A stretch of DNA of 46,635 bases, from the NCBI GenBank assembly GCA_043720875.1, contig JAYSRU010000061.1:1-46635 (forward strand), given 5' to 3'. The translations under genes and the position numbers were made by a program. This DNA is from JAYSRU01 sp043720875 (GTDB lineage Bacteria; Bacteroidota; Bacteroidia; Flavobacteriales_D; Crocinitomicaceae). Below, in pieces: positions 1 through 8,332 of the stretch. How positions within the stretch are numbered: position 1 is the stretch's first letter; the number at the start of each line of letters is the position of its first letter. The notes under the pieces are model-generated. The model saw only the letters and a program-made list of their open reading frames with translations, ran no database searches and was not told where the DNA came from.

Positions 1-442
1 GTTCAATACGATCTAACAATGGAGCAAGAGATATAGATTTTTTTCACACCAGGTTAGCAATGATTATTTAACTCCAGCACCTCAAAATATTATTTACCCA
101 AAGTCGCCTTCGGGTCGCTTCCTGTGAAACAAAAATAGTATATTTGAACAATCAAAAATTAATAACCGTAAAATTGTCCGAAGTGTAGGGGGGCAAACCA
201 CTCCTTAAGTGTAGTGTTTTAGTAGTAAATATTTTACTTTATTAACACAAATGTAAAGTAAAATTAATGAACCGCCTATTTTTTCTCTAACACATTTTTA
301 TTTTACAACTTTTTAATTACTGATATTTAGCGCTTTGAAACAATAATACCCTGTACAACTCGCATGCAAGCATAGATGCGATGCATGAAACTTGTTTATT
401 TACTCTGGATTAATATTAGTTTTTAATTTGTTAAAAACACTA
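1..442. other. Gene-free stretch downstream of idi
   Basis: I see no supportable gene here. The carotenoid operon reads leftwards into this stretch. It holds an AT-rich inverted repeat at 231-264, described separately, and an imperfect palindrome at about 363-387 built from GCAT/ATGC units with no T-run on either side. A perfect TAnnTTTG box lies on the plus strand at 139-146, but no open frame follows it, so it may be chance or drive an untranslated RNA. Confidence 0.5.
231..264. repeat. AT-rich perfect inverted repeat
   Basis: Arms ATTTTACTTTA (231-241) and TAAAGTAAAAT (254-264) are perfectly complementary over 11 bases and separated by 12. It lies about 180 bases past the idi stop codon. 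It could end the leftward transcript, but it has no GC-rich stem, so termination is only a guess. Confidence 0.4.
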
Positions 443-970
443 CTATGAAACCAAATTTTCATTTTTATGTTCAACCACTTTATGTAAACAAATTGCTAAC
501 CATGCGGTATAGTTTTCTGGAGATTTTATAATTTCCTCCTGCAACTCTTTAATTGAGACGTATTTCCAAGCTTGTACTTCACTTTTATCAGGACTTGGAA
601 TTTCATCAGAATAACCAAAATAAACATGGTCAAATTCGTGCTCAATCAATCCATTTTCCATAGCTGCGCGATATAGGAAACTAAATGCAAAAGTGGTTTG
701 ACATTTCATCCCCATTTCTTCCATTAGCCTTCTATCTACCGCAGCTTTTGTTTTCTCCCCAAAACGCGGATGGCTACAACAGGTATTCGTCCACAGTTCA
801 CTAGAATGATACTTCTCTTTCGCCCTTTTTTGCAGCAAAAGCTCCCCTTTAGAATTAAAAATAAACACTGAAAAAGCACGGTGTAAAGTTCCCGTTTCAT
901 GTGCTTGCAACTTACCCATTTGACCAATTGGCTCATCGGTTTCGTTCACTAGAATTACTTTATCTTCCAT
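443..970 (-). CDS. idi: Isopentenyl-diphosphate delta-isomerase, type 1
   Basis: Interconverts isopentenyl and dimethylallyl diphosphate in the cytoplasm, supplying the starter unit for carotenoid and other isoprenoid chains. The 175-residue Nudix-fold protein keeps the catalytic cysteine C65 in a TNTCCSHP motif, metal-ligand histidines H24, H30 and H67, and the E110/E112 pair in IEHEFDH, matching C67, H25, H32, H69, E114 and E116 of the E. coli enzyme. It is the last gene of the carotenoid operon and starts one base after the stop of the unknown gene upstream. Its place there suggests that precursor supply is raised together with pigment synthesis. Type 1 assignment is firm. Confidence 0.96.
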   Translation of the reverse strand: MEDKVILVNETDEPIGQMGKLQAHETGTLHRAFSVFIFNSKGELLLQKRAKEKYHSSELWTNTCCSHPRFGEKTKAAVDRRLMEEMGMKCQTTFAFSFLYRAAMENGLIEHEFDHVYFGYSDEIPSPDKSEVQAWKYVSIKELQEEIIKSPENYTAWLAICLHKVVEHKNENLVS

Positions 971-971
971 C

Positions 972-1448
972 CTATAACTTTTGTTTTTCCGCTTTCGTCA
1001 ATTGATCTGAACTTTTCAAAAAAGAAAGCACATTGTTTTTGAGTTCTTGATCTGTAACTGAGTTGATTCCTTTTATCAAAAAAGCTTTATCTGAAGAAAT
1101 ATTTTCGTAATACCCTAAAAAACCAGGTGCGTTAGTCTGTATTGAAAAACGGATATATCTTAACTCTAAATTATTTGACTCCTTTTTAATAGCTTTTTCC
1201 AAAATTGCAACGCCGGAATTGAAATATTTAACTTTCTTATAGGGGTTCATAGCATGCTTTGCTAGGAGTGTCGTTGCAGCTCCTTTATATCCTAACAATA
1301 ATGGCGTTAACTCCTTTTTTTCGGAAAGATAATTAACAAGTTGTATGTTAGTGCTTTCAACATAGGATGCTTTTGCATATAGTTCTCTCACATGTTTAAT
1401 GTCATTGTCTACCGTAAGAAACAGGGTCAGTAAAAAAAGGAATTTCAT
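972..1448 (-). CDS. Conserved-looking exported protein of the carotenoid operon
   Basis: Function unknown. The 158-residue product begins with a short hydrophobic signal sequence (about residues 1-13) and is then mostly helical-looking, rich in lysine, leucine and asparagine, with no cysteine after the signal and no catalytic motif I can name. Alternating helices around residues 45-95 and 125-155 could form a TPR-like bundle, which is only an impression. It sits between crtB and idi with one-base gaps on both sides, so it is almost certainly co-transcribed and translationally coupled with them. I recall small unknown genes in flavobacterial crt clusters, but cannot confirm that this is the same family. 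A role in carotenoid placement or membrane assembly would be inference. Confidence 0.85.
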   Translation of the reverse strand: MKFLFLLTLFLTVDNDIKHVRELYAKASYVESTNIQLVNYLSEKKELTPLLLGYKGAATTLLAKHAMNPYKKVKYFNSGVAILEKAIKKESNNLELRYIRFSIQTNAPGFLGYYENISSDKAFLIKGINSVTDQELKNNVLSFLKSSDQLTKAEKQKL

Positions 1449-1449
1449 G

Positions 1450-2286
1450 TTACAACCTATTTAATTTGTGCCTCGCTATAGATTTAATCATAATGTAAAT
1501 TTTGTGCACATTATTTATTCTAATCCTTTCATTCATAACTCTTTCGGGACGCACGTTCGAAATCTTTTTAAGTATTACTATGTAATAGTAGTAAGCCAAA
1601 TAAACCCCCTTTCTTGAACTTTTAGGCAACTTCTTAATTCCCTCTAAGGCCAACTTGAAATCTACGCGAATTTCATTTTCGATGTTATTCTTATCCTGTT
1701 TTGTAAAATTCGATAAATCGACATTCGGGAAATAAGTGCGACCTAGATGTTCCTTATCTGCTTTAACGTCTCTCAAAAAATTAACTTTTTGAAAAGCAGC
1801 ACCAAGTTTCATCGCAGACGGTTTTAATGCGTCAAAAAGTTTTCGATCTCCTTCACAAAATACCCTTAAGCACATCAATCCAACTACTTCAGCGGAACCA
1901 AGTATATATTTTTCATACAACTCTGCACTGTATTCTTGATCACTAAGGTCCATTTCCATTGAATCCATAAATGTGTCAATCAATTCTATTTCTATTCCAT
2001 ATTTATGCACAACGGTTTGAAAACTATGCAGTATTGGATTTAATGATATACCAAGGTCTAATGCTTCGTACGTATCTTTTCTAAACTTGTCTAACAAATA
2101 CTTTTTATCGTAGTCGTGAAATGTATCTACGATCTCATCTGCAAAACGTACAAACCCATAAATTGAATAAATTGGATCGTGTAATCGTTTATTTAAAAAA
2201 GAGATTCCAAGAGAAAAAGAAGTACTGTAACTTTTGGTAGTTATTCTACTGCATTTTACTGCAACGGTATCGTAAATTTGTTTCAT
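1450..2286 (-). CDS. crtB: Phytoene synthase
   Basis: Joins two geranylgeranyl diphosphates to make phytoene, the first committed step to carotenoids. Both aspartate-rich prenyl-diphosphate motifs are present: DEIVD at residues 50-54 and DVKAD at 173-177, the latter followed by the family signature HLGRTYFP. I chose the ATG at 2286, giving 278 residues and a 4-base gap to crtI. The longer frame to 2331 adds 15 low-complexity residues and overlaps crtI by 41 bases, so it is less likely. Squalene/phytoene synthase homologues share the fold, but the crtI neighbour settles the role. Confidence 0.95.
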   Translation of the reverse strand: MKQIYDTVAVKCSRITTKSYSTSFSLGISFLNKRLHDPIYSIYGFVRFADEIVDTFHDYDKKYLLDKFRKDTYEALDLGISLNPILHSFQTVVHKYGIEIELIDTFMDSMEMDLSDQEYSAELYEKYILGSAEVVGLMCLRVFCEGDRKLFDALKPSAMKLGAAFQKVNFLRDVKADKEHLGRTYFPNVDLSNFTKQDKNNIENEIRVDFKLALEGIKKLPKSSRKGVYLAYYYYIVILKKISNVRPERVMNERIRINNVHKIYIMIKSIARHKLNRL

Positions 2287-2290
2287 ATAC

Positions 2291-3763
2291 TTAGTTGTAT
2301 TCTTTATTGATTTGTTTGGCGACGATTTCACCGGATATTAAACACGGTGGAATTCCTGGTCCGGGAACAGTTAATTGCCCAGTATAAAAAAGATTTGAAA
2401 CTTTTTTATTTTTTATAGATGGTTTAAATATTGCAGTTTGTTTTAACGTATTTGCTAATCCGTAAGCATTCCCTTTAAATGAGTGATATTCATTCACGAA
2501 ATCTCGGTAGGCAAATGACTTTTTGTATTCCACATGCTCTAAAATTTTCTCATCAATTAACCCTTCTAAGCGTGAAATAATAGCATTAAAATATGCTTCT
2601 TTAATTTCTTCAGTGTCAACCAACCCAGATGCTACGGGAATCAATAAAAATAAATTCTCTTTCCCTTCTGGTGCAACTGTAGCATCTGTTTGACTTGGAC
2701 ACGATACATAGAACAAGGGGTTACTTGGCCAACTCGGTTTCGTGTAAATTTCGACTGCATGCGCACCAAAATCTTGGTCGAAGAATAAATTATGGTGCAA
2801 TAGGTTTTTCAATTTTTTGTTCAAACCAATGTAGTAGATCAAACTTGAAGGAGCCATTGTTCTGGTTTCCCAATATTTCAATGTATAATTTCGAAACTTG
2901 TCTTTTAATAATTTCTGTTCTGTATGATGATAATCGGCAGAAGAAACAATTATATCAAAGTTCTGATCAGAATGATTGATTGTAAGTGAAGTAGCTCTAC
3001 CGTTGGCTGCTACGTTAATCTGTTGAACATTTGAATTTAGGTGAAAATTGACGCCCAAATCAGTCGCAATTGCAACCATACCGTCGATGATTTTACCCAT
3101 ACCTCCTTGCGGGTACCAAGTTCCTAGCTTCATATCCGCATAATTCATAAGGCTGTAGAGTGCTGGTGTATCTTCTGGTCTTGCTCCTAAAAATAAAACA
3201 GGAAACTCTACAATACTTTTTAATTTAGGGTCAACAAAGAATGAAGATATGTGCTTACTAAAAGATTTTAAAATATCCATTTTAAAAACATTTGCAAAAA
3301 TCTTTCGATCCATAAATTCAAACATGGAAAGACTTGGTTTGTATACTAAATCAGACATGCTGATTTCATACTTTTTTTGAGCTTCATTTATAAACTTCTC
3401 TAACTTCATTCCACTTCCAACTTCAATTGATTCAAAAACGGCTTTTAGTTCTTCGAAATTTGCGGGAATATCTACAAAATCATTTTGTCCAAAACAGACA
3501 CGGTAAGATGGATCTAACCTTTCCAATTTATAATAATCAGATGTCTTTTTTCCAAAACTCTCGAAGAATCGATCAAATACATCAGGCATCCAATACCAAC
3601 TTGGCCCCATATCGAAAGTGAAACCGTTAGTTTTCATGACACGTGCCCTTCCTCCCAATGTATCATTTTTTTCAAAAACATGCACTTCATGCCCTGAAGC
3701 CGCTAAGTGTGCCGCAGTACTAAGACCAGAAAAACCCGAACCAATGATAGCTATTTTAGACAT
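2291..3763 (-). CDS. crtI: Phytoene desaturase (CrtI family)
   Basis: FAD-dependent, membrane-associated enzyme that desaturates phytoene towards lycopene. The 490-residue protein has the N-terminal dinucleotide-binding signature GSGFSG (residues 8-13) in IAIIGSGFSGLS, the GGRAR segment near residue 37, and the C-terminal CrtI signature FYTGQLTVPGPGIPPCLISG, which closes the FAD site. The length is typical. It lies three bases after the regulator gene and four before crtB, so the three are co-transcribed. Later steps (cyclase, hydroxylase) and crtE are not in the window, so the final pigment cannot be told. CrtI relatives can also be ketolases, isomerases or CrtD-type enzymes, but pairing with crtB favours phytoene desaturase. 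Confidence 0.95.
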   Translation of the reverse strand: MSKIAIIGSGFSGLSTAAHLAASGHEVHVFEKNDTLGGRARVMKTNGFTFDMGPSWYWMPDVFDRFFESFGKKTSDYYKLERLDPSYRVCFGQNDFVDIPANFEELKAVFESIEVGSGMKLEKFINEAQKKYEISMSDLVYKPSLSMFEFMDRKIFANVFKMDILKSFSKHISSFFVDPKLKSIVEFPVLFLGARPEDTPALYSLMNYADMKLGTWYPQGGMGKIIDGMVAIATDLGVNFHLNSNVQQINVAANGRATSLTINHSDQNFDIIVSSADYHHTEQKLLKDKFRNYTLKYWETRTMAPSSLIYYIGLNKKLKNLLHHNLFFDQDFGAHAVEIYTKPSWPSNPLFYVSCPSQTDATVAPEGKENLFLLIPVASGLVDTEEIKEAYFNAIISRLEGLIDEKILEHVEYKKSFAYRDFVNEYHSFKGNAYGLANTLKQTAIFKPSIKNKKVSNLFYTGQLTVPGPGIPPCLISGEIVAKQINKEYN

Positions 3764-3766
3764 TAA

Positions 3767-4657
3767 TTAATTATTATTTGTTAAAACTATTTTTTCCAAT
3801 CCATCCGGAGATTGAATCCATTGCATATTTTTAAATAAACTTACTCTTCCTATTAACTCAACACGACCGGCAATACTTATTTGCGTATTTGGTAAAGCTG
3901 TATAAAGTTCGTTTAAAAACTTTTGTACGGATTCTGTTGTGTCATTATGAACCAAAAAAAACATTACATATCCAGCTTCGCTAAACCTAACTGTATCAAT
4001 AACCGAATCTATAGGAACGTTTGCTCCGAGATAGATAACTCTCTGTCCCAGTTCTTGAAGGATGTAATTTGCCATTAACAAACCGATTTCATGAAATTCA
4101 TTTTCCGGCAGAAAAAGCACCCATTTATCAGCATCGGATTTACTCTTTGGCAAACGCTCAAGAGCCCCAACTATTTTTTTGCGCACTACGTTGGTAATAA
4201 AGTGCTCGTGTGGCAGCCTGAGATCATTTGCCCTCCACATCATACCTGTTTGAACAAACAATGAATAAATAATTCTAGCGTACGTTTTCTTAACGCCATA
4301 GACCTTGATTGATTTTGACAATATTCTATCTATTGTTTCTTCGTCAAAGTTAATAGCTGCTGCAATAATTTGAGAAATATAAAAATTAGTTGACTTGGTA
4401 GCATTACGAAACGTGTTCATTTCGCAACTCACCATTTTTTCCAAAGTGTTGTCGGGTAGTATACACAATTCGGAAACTTTATTCTTGTTTTGCAACAAGC
4501 CAACAATATTCAACAACCTTTTTAATTGTGCATTATCATAAAACCGCGTGTTTCCATCTGTACGTTGTGGATTCAGTGCATTGTAGCGCTTCTCCCAAAT
4601 TCTTATGGTATGCGCTTTAATTCCAGAGAATTGTTCTAGTTGATGTATGGAATACAA
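3767..4657 (-). CDS. MerR-family regulator with cobalamin-binding domain (CarH/LitR type)
   Basis: Probable repressor of the carotenoid operon. Residues 2-70 form a MerR winged helix-turn-helix (YSIHQLEQFSG...IRIWEKRY). Residues about 90-160 match the four-helix cap of B12 regulators, with the Wx9EH signature as W141 and E151-H152. Residues about 175-290 are a B12-binding Rossmann domain with the lower-ligand motif E187-x-H189-x-x-G192. In Thermus CarH the residue after this Trp is the His that binds cobalt after light; here it is R142. The start is TTG at 4655-4657: a stop lies five codons upstream, no ATG occurs before residue 75, and the helix-turn-helix needs the N terminus. It leads the operon and probably controls itself. 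Cobalamin binding is inferred from motifs. Confidence 0.92.
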   Translation of the reverse strand: MYSIHQLEQFSGIKAHTIRIWEKRYNALNPQRTDGNTRFYDNAQLKRLLNIVGLLQNKNKVSELCILPDNTLEKMVSCEMNTFRNATKSTNFYISQIIAAAINFDEETIDRILSKSIKVYGVKKTYARIIYSLFVQTGMMWRANDLRLPHEHFITNVVRKKIVGALERLPKSKSDADKWVLFLPENEFHEIGLLMANYILQELGQRVIYLGANVPIDSVIDTVRFSEAGYVMFFLVHNDTTESVQKFLNELYTALPNTQISIAGRVELIGRVSLFKNMQWIQSPDGLEKIVLTNNN

Positions 4658-4667
4658 ATAATTTTGT

Positions 4668-4707
4668 GTTTAATTTTGGACAAATATATTTAAACATTTA
4701 GGTTTAA
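4668..4707 (-). promoter_or_regulatory. Candidate promoter and operator of the carotenoid operon
   Basis: The 68-base gap before the regulator holds a perfect -7 box TATATTTG (plus-strand 4681-4688), 24 bases before the TTG start. Three copies of the half-site TTAAAC/GTTTAA surround it: 4668-4673 (GTTTAA), 4690-4695 (TTAAAC) and 4702-4707 (GTTTAA). The last two form an inverted repeat directly upstream of the -7 box, and the copies are offset by 22 and 12 bases, close to whole helical turns. I see no clear -33 TTG. In such AT-rich DNA the half-sites could be chance. Confidence 0.5.
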
Positions 4708-4725
4708 GAAATTTTTTAAGAGAAA

Positions 4726-6723
4726 TTATGATAATTCACGAGCAATGATAGAATAATCAGTTGTTGGCAATTGGCATTTATTAAATCTACACAACTCTAA
4801 AAACACTTCATTAGTCTCGTCCAACTGAACAGAGCTCCCGATTAATTGGGGGAAATAATCTTTACGAAACTTATGGTGGATAGAATCACAACCTTCTTTA
4901 TTTCCTCTTATTTTAAAGCACGTTTCACCTTGTTCGAACCGTAACCATAATAAAGCCCATGAGCTATACCCTGACCCAAAATGTTCCATGCCTTCGCAAA
5001 TATTAGCTAACATTTGGTGCGCTTGTTTCGTAAACGATACGTTTGAAGTTAATACGCCTAATGTTGCCAAGTTATGGGCCATAGTGCTGTTACTACTCGG
5101 AATTACATTATCATTGTATTCCATTTTACGCGCAATCAATTCAGCATTATCTTTGGTTGTAAAAAACAACTGAGTTAGTTCACATTGAAAATGCGCTTTC
5201 GTATAATTTGTTAGCGATTCAGCTAATTCAAGATAATAGGCTTCATTCGTACTTTGAAAAAGCGCTAAAAAGCCTGCTATTGAATGTGCACAATCTTCCA
5301 AAAATCCATCTATTTTCGAACCTGCATCCTGATAATAAACTCTCCATAAACTACTGTCAACTTGCAGCTGATTATCTATCAACCAATGTCCACAACGTTT
5401 TGCCAGATCAAGAAAATGCATTTCACCCGTAGCATCGTAGGCATCGCATAAACCTTTTATGGTGATTGCGTTCCAAGAAGTTAGGCATTTTGTATCGGTA
5501 CCTGGCCTAACTCTATTCTCTCTAATTTCCCGCAAGTTTTCTCGAATTTTTGATAATTCCGCGTAGAACTCTTCCATTGAAAGTTCCAATTCTTGTGCTG
5601 TTTGGTGGTCAACATTCTTGCGCATTAGGATGTAATTACCGTGTTCCCAAAGTCCTTTTTGATCAATGTGAAAAATTGCGTTTAGTATTTTTTCTTGTTG
5701 AGTATTGGACGTTAAGGTGTTTAACTCGGCCTTGGAATAAACGTAATACTTGCCTTCTTCACCTTCGCTATCTGCGTCGATTGCACTATAAAACGCGCCA
5801 TTTTCCGCAAGCATTTCGTGTTCTAAAAAATAAACGGTTTCTGAAATAATTCTTTTGTACTGGGCTGACATTTCACTCCCTGCACTTTGCTTCATTGCTT
5901 GGGCATAGAGGCTCAACATTTGGCCATTATCGTATAACATTTTTTCAAAATGCGGTACTTTCCATAACACATCAACTGAATATCTAGAAAAACCACCGTT
6001 GACCTGATCATAGATGCCACCATGCATCATTTTCTCCAAAGTAAGGTTCACATGTTGTTGAACTGACAAATTTTTGTACACCTGTCCATAAGCCATTAAG
6101 AATTCGTAATTGTTGGGTAGCATAAATTTCGGTGGCACATTCGTTCCTCCTTCAAAATTATCAAATCGTTTGCTCCAACGCAATACCAACTCATGCAATA
6201 ATTCTACGTTCCATTCCGGAATAGTTATGGAGTCGCTTATTAATTGAACCCGTTGCACTCCTTGGCTTAATTCCGCAGCATACTCCAACACTTTGTCTCT
6301 ATCATTGGTATACGCATGTTGTAATGAATTTAAGGTATGTATCCATCTGTCTTTCGGGAAATACGTGCCACCAAAAATAGGTTCGCCATTGGGCAACGTA
6401 AAACAGTTGAGTGGCCAACCACCTTGCTGCGTCATTAATTGTACCGCTGCCATGTAAACTTCATCGACATCTGGTCGTTCTTCTCGGTCAACTTTAATGC
6501 ATATAAAATGTTTATTCATCAAATGCGCAACCTCATCGTTTTCAAAAGACTCATGTTCCATAACATGACACCAATGACAGGCAGAGTATCCAACACTAAT
6601 CACTATTAATTTATCCTCTTTTTCCGCTAACTCAAAAGCAGCTGTCGACCAAGGAAGCCAATTAACAGGATTATGTTTATGTTGTTGTAGGTATAGACTC
6701 GATTCGTTTTGAAGTGCATTCAT
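4726..6723 (-). CDS. Thioredoxin-domain protein, DUF255/YyaL (SPATA20-like) family
   Basis: Cytoplasmic two-domain protein of 665 residues, full length for the family. The N-terminal thioredoxin-like domain starts with the family hallmark HKHNPVNWLPW (residues 15-25) and has the redox motif C49-H-W-C52; GGWPLNCF and GGTYFP follow. From about residue 200 the protein is an alpha/alpha-barrel-like domain resembling glycan epimerases and cellobiose 2-epimerase folds, with HFEKMLYDNG and SAIDADSEGEEGKYYVY. The reaction is not established for the family. It is followed at 68 bases by the carotenoid operon's own promoter and preceded by the accC terminator, so it is probably a single-gene unit. Confidence 0.93.
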   Translation of the reverse strand: MNALQNESSLYLQQHKHNPVNWLPWSTAAFELAEKEDKLIVISVGYSACHWCHVMEHESFENDEVAHLMNKHFICIKVDREERPDVDEVYMAAVQLMTQQGGWPLNCFTLPNGEPIFGGTYFPKDRWIHTLNSLQHAYTNDRDKVLEYAAELSQGVQRVQLISDSITIPEWNVELLHELVLRWSKRFDNFEGGTNVPPKFMLPNNYEFLMAYGQVYKNLSVQQHVNLTLEKMMHGGIYDQVNGGFSRYSVDVLWKVPHFEKMLYDNGQMLSLYAQAMKQSAGSEMSAQYKRIISETVYFLEHEMLAENGAFYSAIDADSEGEEGKYYVYSKAELNTLTSNTQQEKILNAIFHIDQKGLWEHGNYILMRKNVDHQTAQELELSMEEFYAELSKIRENLREIRENRVRPGTDTKCLTSWNAITIKGLCDAYDATGEMHFLDLAKRCGHWLIDNQLQVDSSLWRVYYQDAGSKIDGFLEDCAHSIAGFLALFQSTNEAYYLELAESLTNYTKAHFQCELTQLFFTTKDNAELIARKMEYNDNVIPSSNSTMAHNLATLGVLTSNVSFTKQAHQMLANICEGMEHFGSGYSSWALLWLRFEQGETCFKIRGNKEGCDSIHHKFRKDYFPQLIGSSVQLDETNEVFLELCRFNKCQLPTTDYSIIARELS

Positions 6724-6744
6724 AGCGCAAAATTGTCGTGGTAT

Positions 6745-6773
6745 AAAAAAAAGGAACCAACTTGATTCCTTTT
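6745..6773 (-). terminator. Rho-independent terminator of the fab/acc operon
   Basis: On the minus strand a 10-base stem (plus-strand arms AAAAGGAACC at 6749-6758 and GATTCCTTTT at 6764-6773, one G-T wobble) with a 5-base loop is followed by eight Ts. It lies 25 bases past the accC stop and just before the DUF255 start, so it should separate the two units. Confidence 0.85.
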
Positions 6774-6798
6774 AAACTATTAATATAATTTCTAACGT

Positions 6799-8133
6799 TT
6801 AAAATTTAAACGTATCCATAAATGCTGTGGTAAAGTTTCCAGAATTAAAGGCTTCATTTTCCATTAATTTTTGGTGGAAAGGAATTGTAGTTTTTACCCC
6901 TTCAATGATATACTCATCCAATGCACGCTTCATTTTTAGAATAGCTTCTTCACGCGTTTGTGCTGTTACAATTAATTTTGAAATCATTGAATCATAATTC
7001 GGTGGAATTTGGTACCCTGCGTAAGCGTGTGTATCAATTCTAATTCCATGACCTCCTGGGCAATGATACGAAGTGATCAGACCTGGACTTGGACGGAAAT
7101 CTGCAAAAGGATCTTCTGCATTGATTCGACATTGAATAGAATGCAATTGAGGGTAGTAATTCTTTCCAGAAATTTTATGTCCAGCAGCAATTTTGATCTG
7201 CTCTTTAACTAAGTCGAAGTTGATTACTTCTTCTGTAATGGTATGTTCAACTTGAATTCTAGTATTCATTTCCATGAAATAGAAGTCACGATTTTTATCT
7301 ACTAAAAATTCAACTGTACCAACACCTTCATAAGCAACTGCTTTAGCCGCCTTAATTGCAGCATCGCCCATTCTATTACGCAACTCTTCCGTCATGAATG
7401 GAGATGGAGTTTCTTCTACTAATTTTTGGTGACGACGTTGAATAGAGCAATCACGTTCCGAAAGGTGACAGGCATTACCGAATTGGTCACCTGCAATTTG
7501 TATTTCAATATGACGTGGTTCCTGAATGTATTTTTCCATGTACAAACCATCATTTCCAAATGCAGCCTTCGACTCTTGACGAGCAGAATCCCAAGCATTT
7601 TCAATTTCTGATTCTTCCCAAACAATGCGCATTCCTTTACCACCGCCACCTGCGGTAGCTTTCATGATAACAGGATACTTGATTTGCTTTGCAATTTTCT
7701 TAGCATCGGCTACGTCTTTCAACAGGCCTTTTGATCCTGGAATACAAGGTACACCAGCAGCAATCATTGTTGCTTTAGCCGTAGCTTTATCCCCCATTCC
7801 ATCGATTTGTTCAGGTAAAGCACCGATAAATTTAATTCCGTGTTCCTGACAAACTTTTGAAAACATTGCATTTTCTGATAAAAATCCATATCCAGGATGG
7901 ATAGCATCTGCGTTTGTAATTTCAGCGGCCGCAATAATATTCGCAATTGAAAGATACGATTTTGCACTTTGCGGTGGGCCGATACATACAGCCTCATCTG
8001 CAAAACGAACAGGTAAACTATCTTTATCCGCAGTTGAATAAACAGCTACAGTTTTAATTCCCATTTCTTTACAGGTACGAATTACACGAAGTGCAATTTC
8101 ACCACGGTTTGCTATTAGTATTTTTTTAAACAT
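6799..8133 (-). CDS. accC: Acetyl-CoA carboxylase, biotin carboxylase subunit
   Basis: ATP-grasp enzyme that carboxylates the biotin on AccB, the first half of malonyl-CoA formation. The 444 residues cover the N-terminal domain (KILIANRGEIA), the glycine-rich ATP loop GGGGKGM at 162-168, K237 in RRHQK, and the metal/catalytic set E275, E288, N290 and R292 in MEMNTRIQVEH. These match the E. coli AccC residues within one position. No carboxyltransferase or biotin domain is fused, so it is the classical AccC. It is the last gene of the fab/acc operon and is separated from accB by an unusually long 199-base spacer, but ends at a strong terminator. Confidence 0.96.
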   Translation of the reverse strand: MFKKILIANRGEIALRVIRTCKEMGIKTVAVYSTADKDSLPVRFADEAVCIGPPQSAKSYLSIANIIAAAEITNADAIHPGYGFLSENAMFSKVCQEHGIKFIGALPEQIDGMGDKATAKATMIAAGVPCIPGSKGLLKDVADAKKIAKQIKYPVIMKATAGGGGKGMRIVWEESEIENAWDSARQESKAAFGNDGLYMEKYIQEPRHIEIQIAGDQFGNACHLSERDCSIQRRHQKLVEETPSPFMTEELRNRMGDAAIKAAKAVAYEGVGTVEFLVDKNRDFYFMEMNTRIQVEHTITEEVINFDLVKEQIKIAAGHKISGKNYYPQLHSIQCRINAEDPFADFRPSPGLITSYHCPGGHGIRIDTHAYAGYQIPPNYDSMISKLIVTAQTREEAILKMKRALDEYIIEGVKTTIPFHQKLMENEAFNSGNFTTAFMDTFKF

Positions 8134-8332
8134 CGTTTTACTGATTTAATTTCAAATTTCATGTAAAAATTTACTTCCTACATGTATTTCAAAATGCTAG
8201 TGAATTATAGTAAATAAATGAGAAACTGGATTTATTGAGCGAAGCTCTTTATTACATGATCCATAGTTCCCGTTTCAGGAATAAGGAGGAGCAAAAAAGA
8301 ACTCAACGCCAAAAACGCAATTTATCTAGAAT
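8134..8332. other. accB-accC spacer
   Basis: No gene is seen in these 199 bases. On the minus strand the spacer can form a small GAGC/GCTC hairpin (8238-8248). The spacer is much longer than the other gaps in this operon (5-47 bases), so a processing or attenuation site that sets AccC relative to AccB is possible. No promoter box of the TAnnTTTG type was found close to the accC start. Confidence 0.4.

Noticed and set aside
362..387. GCATGC-rich palindrome as the idi terminator
   Set aside because: The stem is imperfect, and no T-run follows on the minus strand.
2287..2331. Longer N terminus of phytoene synthase
   Set aside because: It overlaps crtI by 41 bases and adds non-conserved residues; the ATG at 2286 gives the usual length and operon spacing.
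8280..8290. AGGAGG-like motif on the plus strand as a Shine-Dalgarno site
   Set aside because: No plus-strand gene follows; the genes on both sides are on the minus strand.
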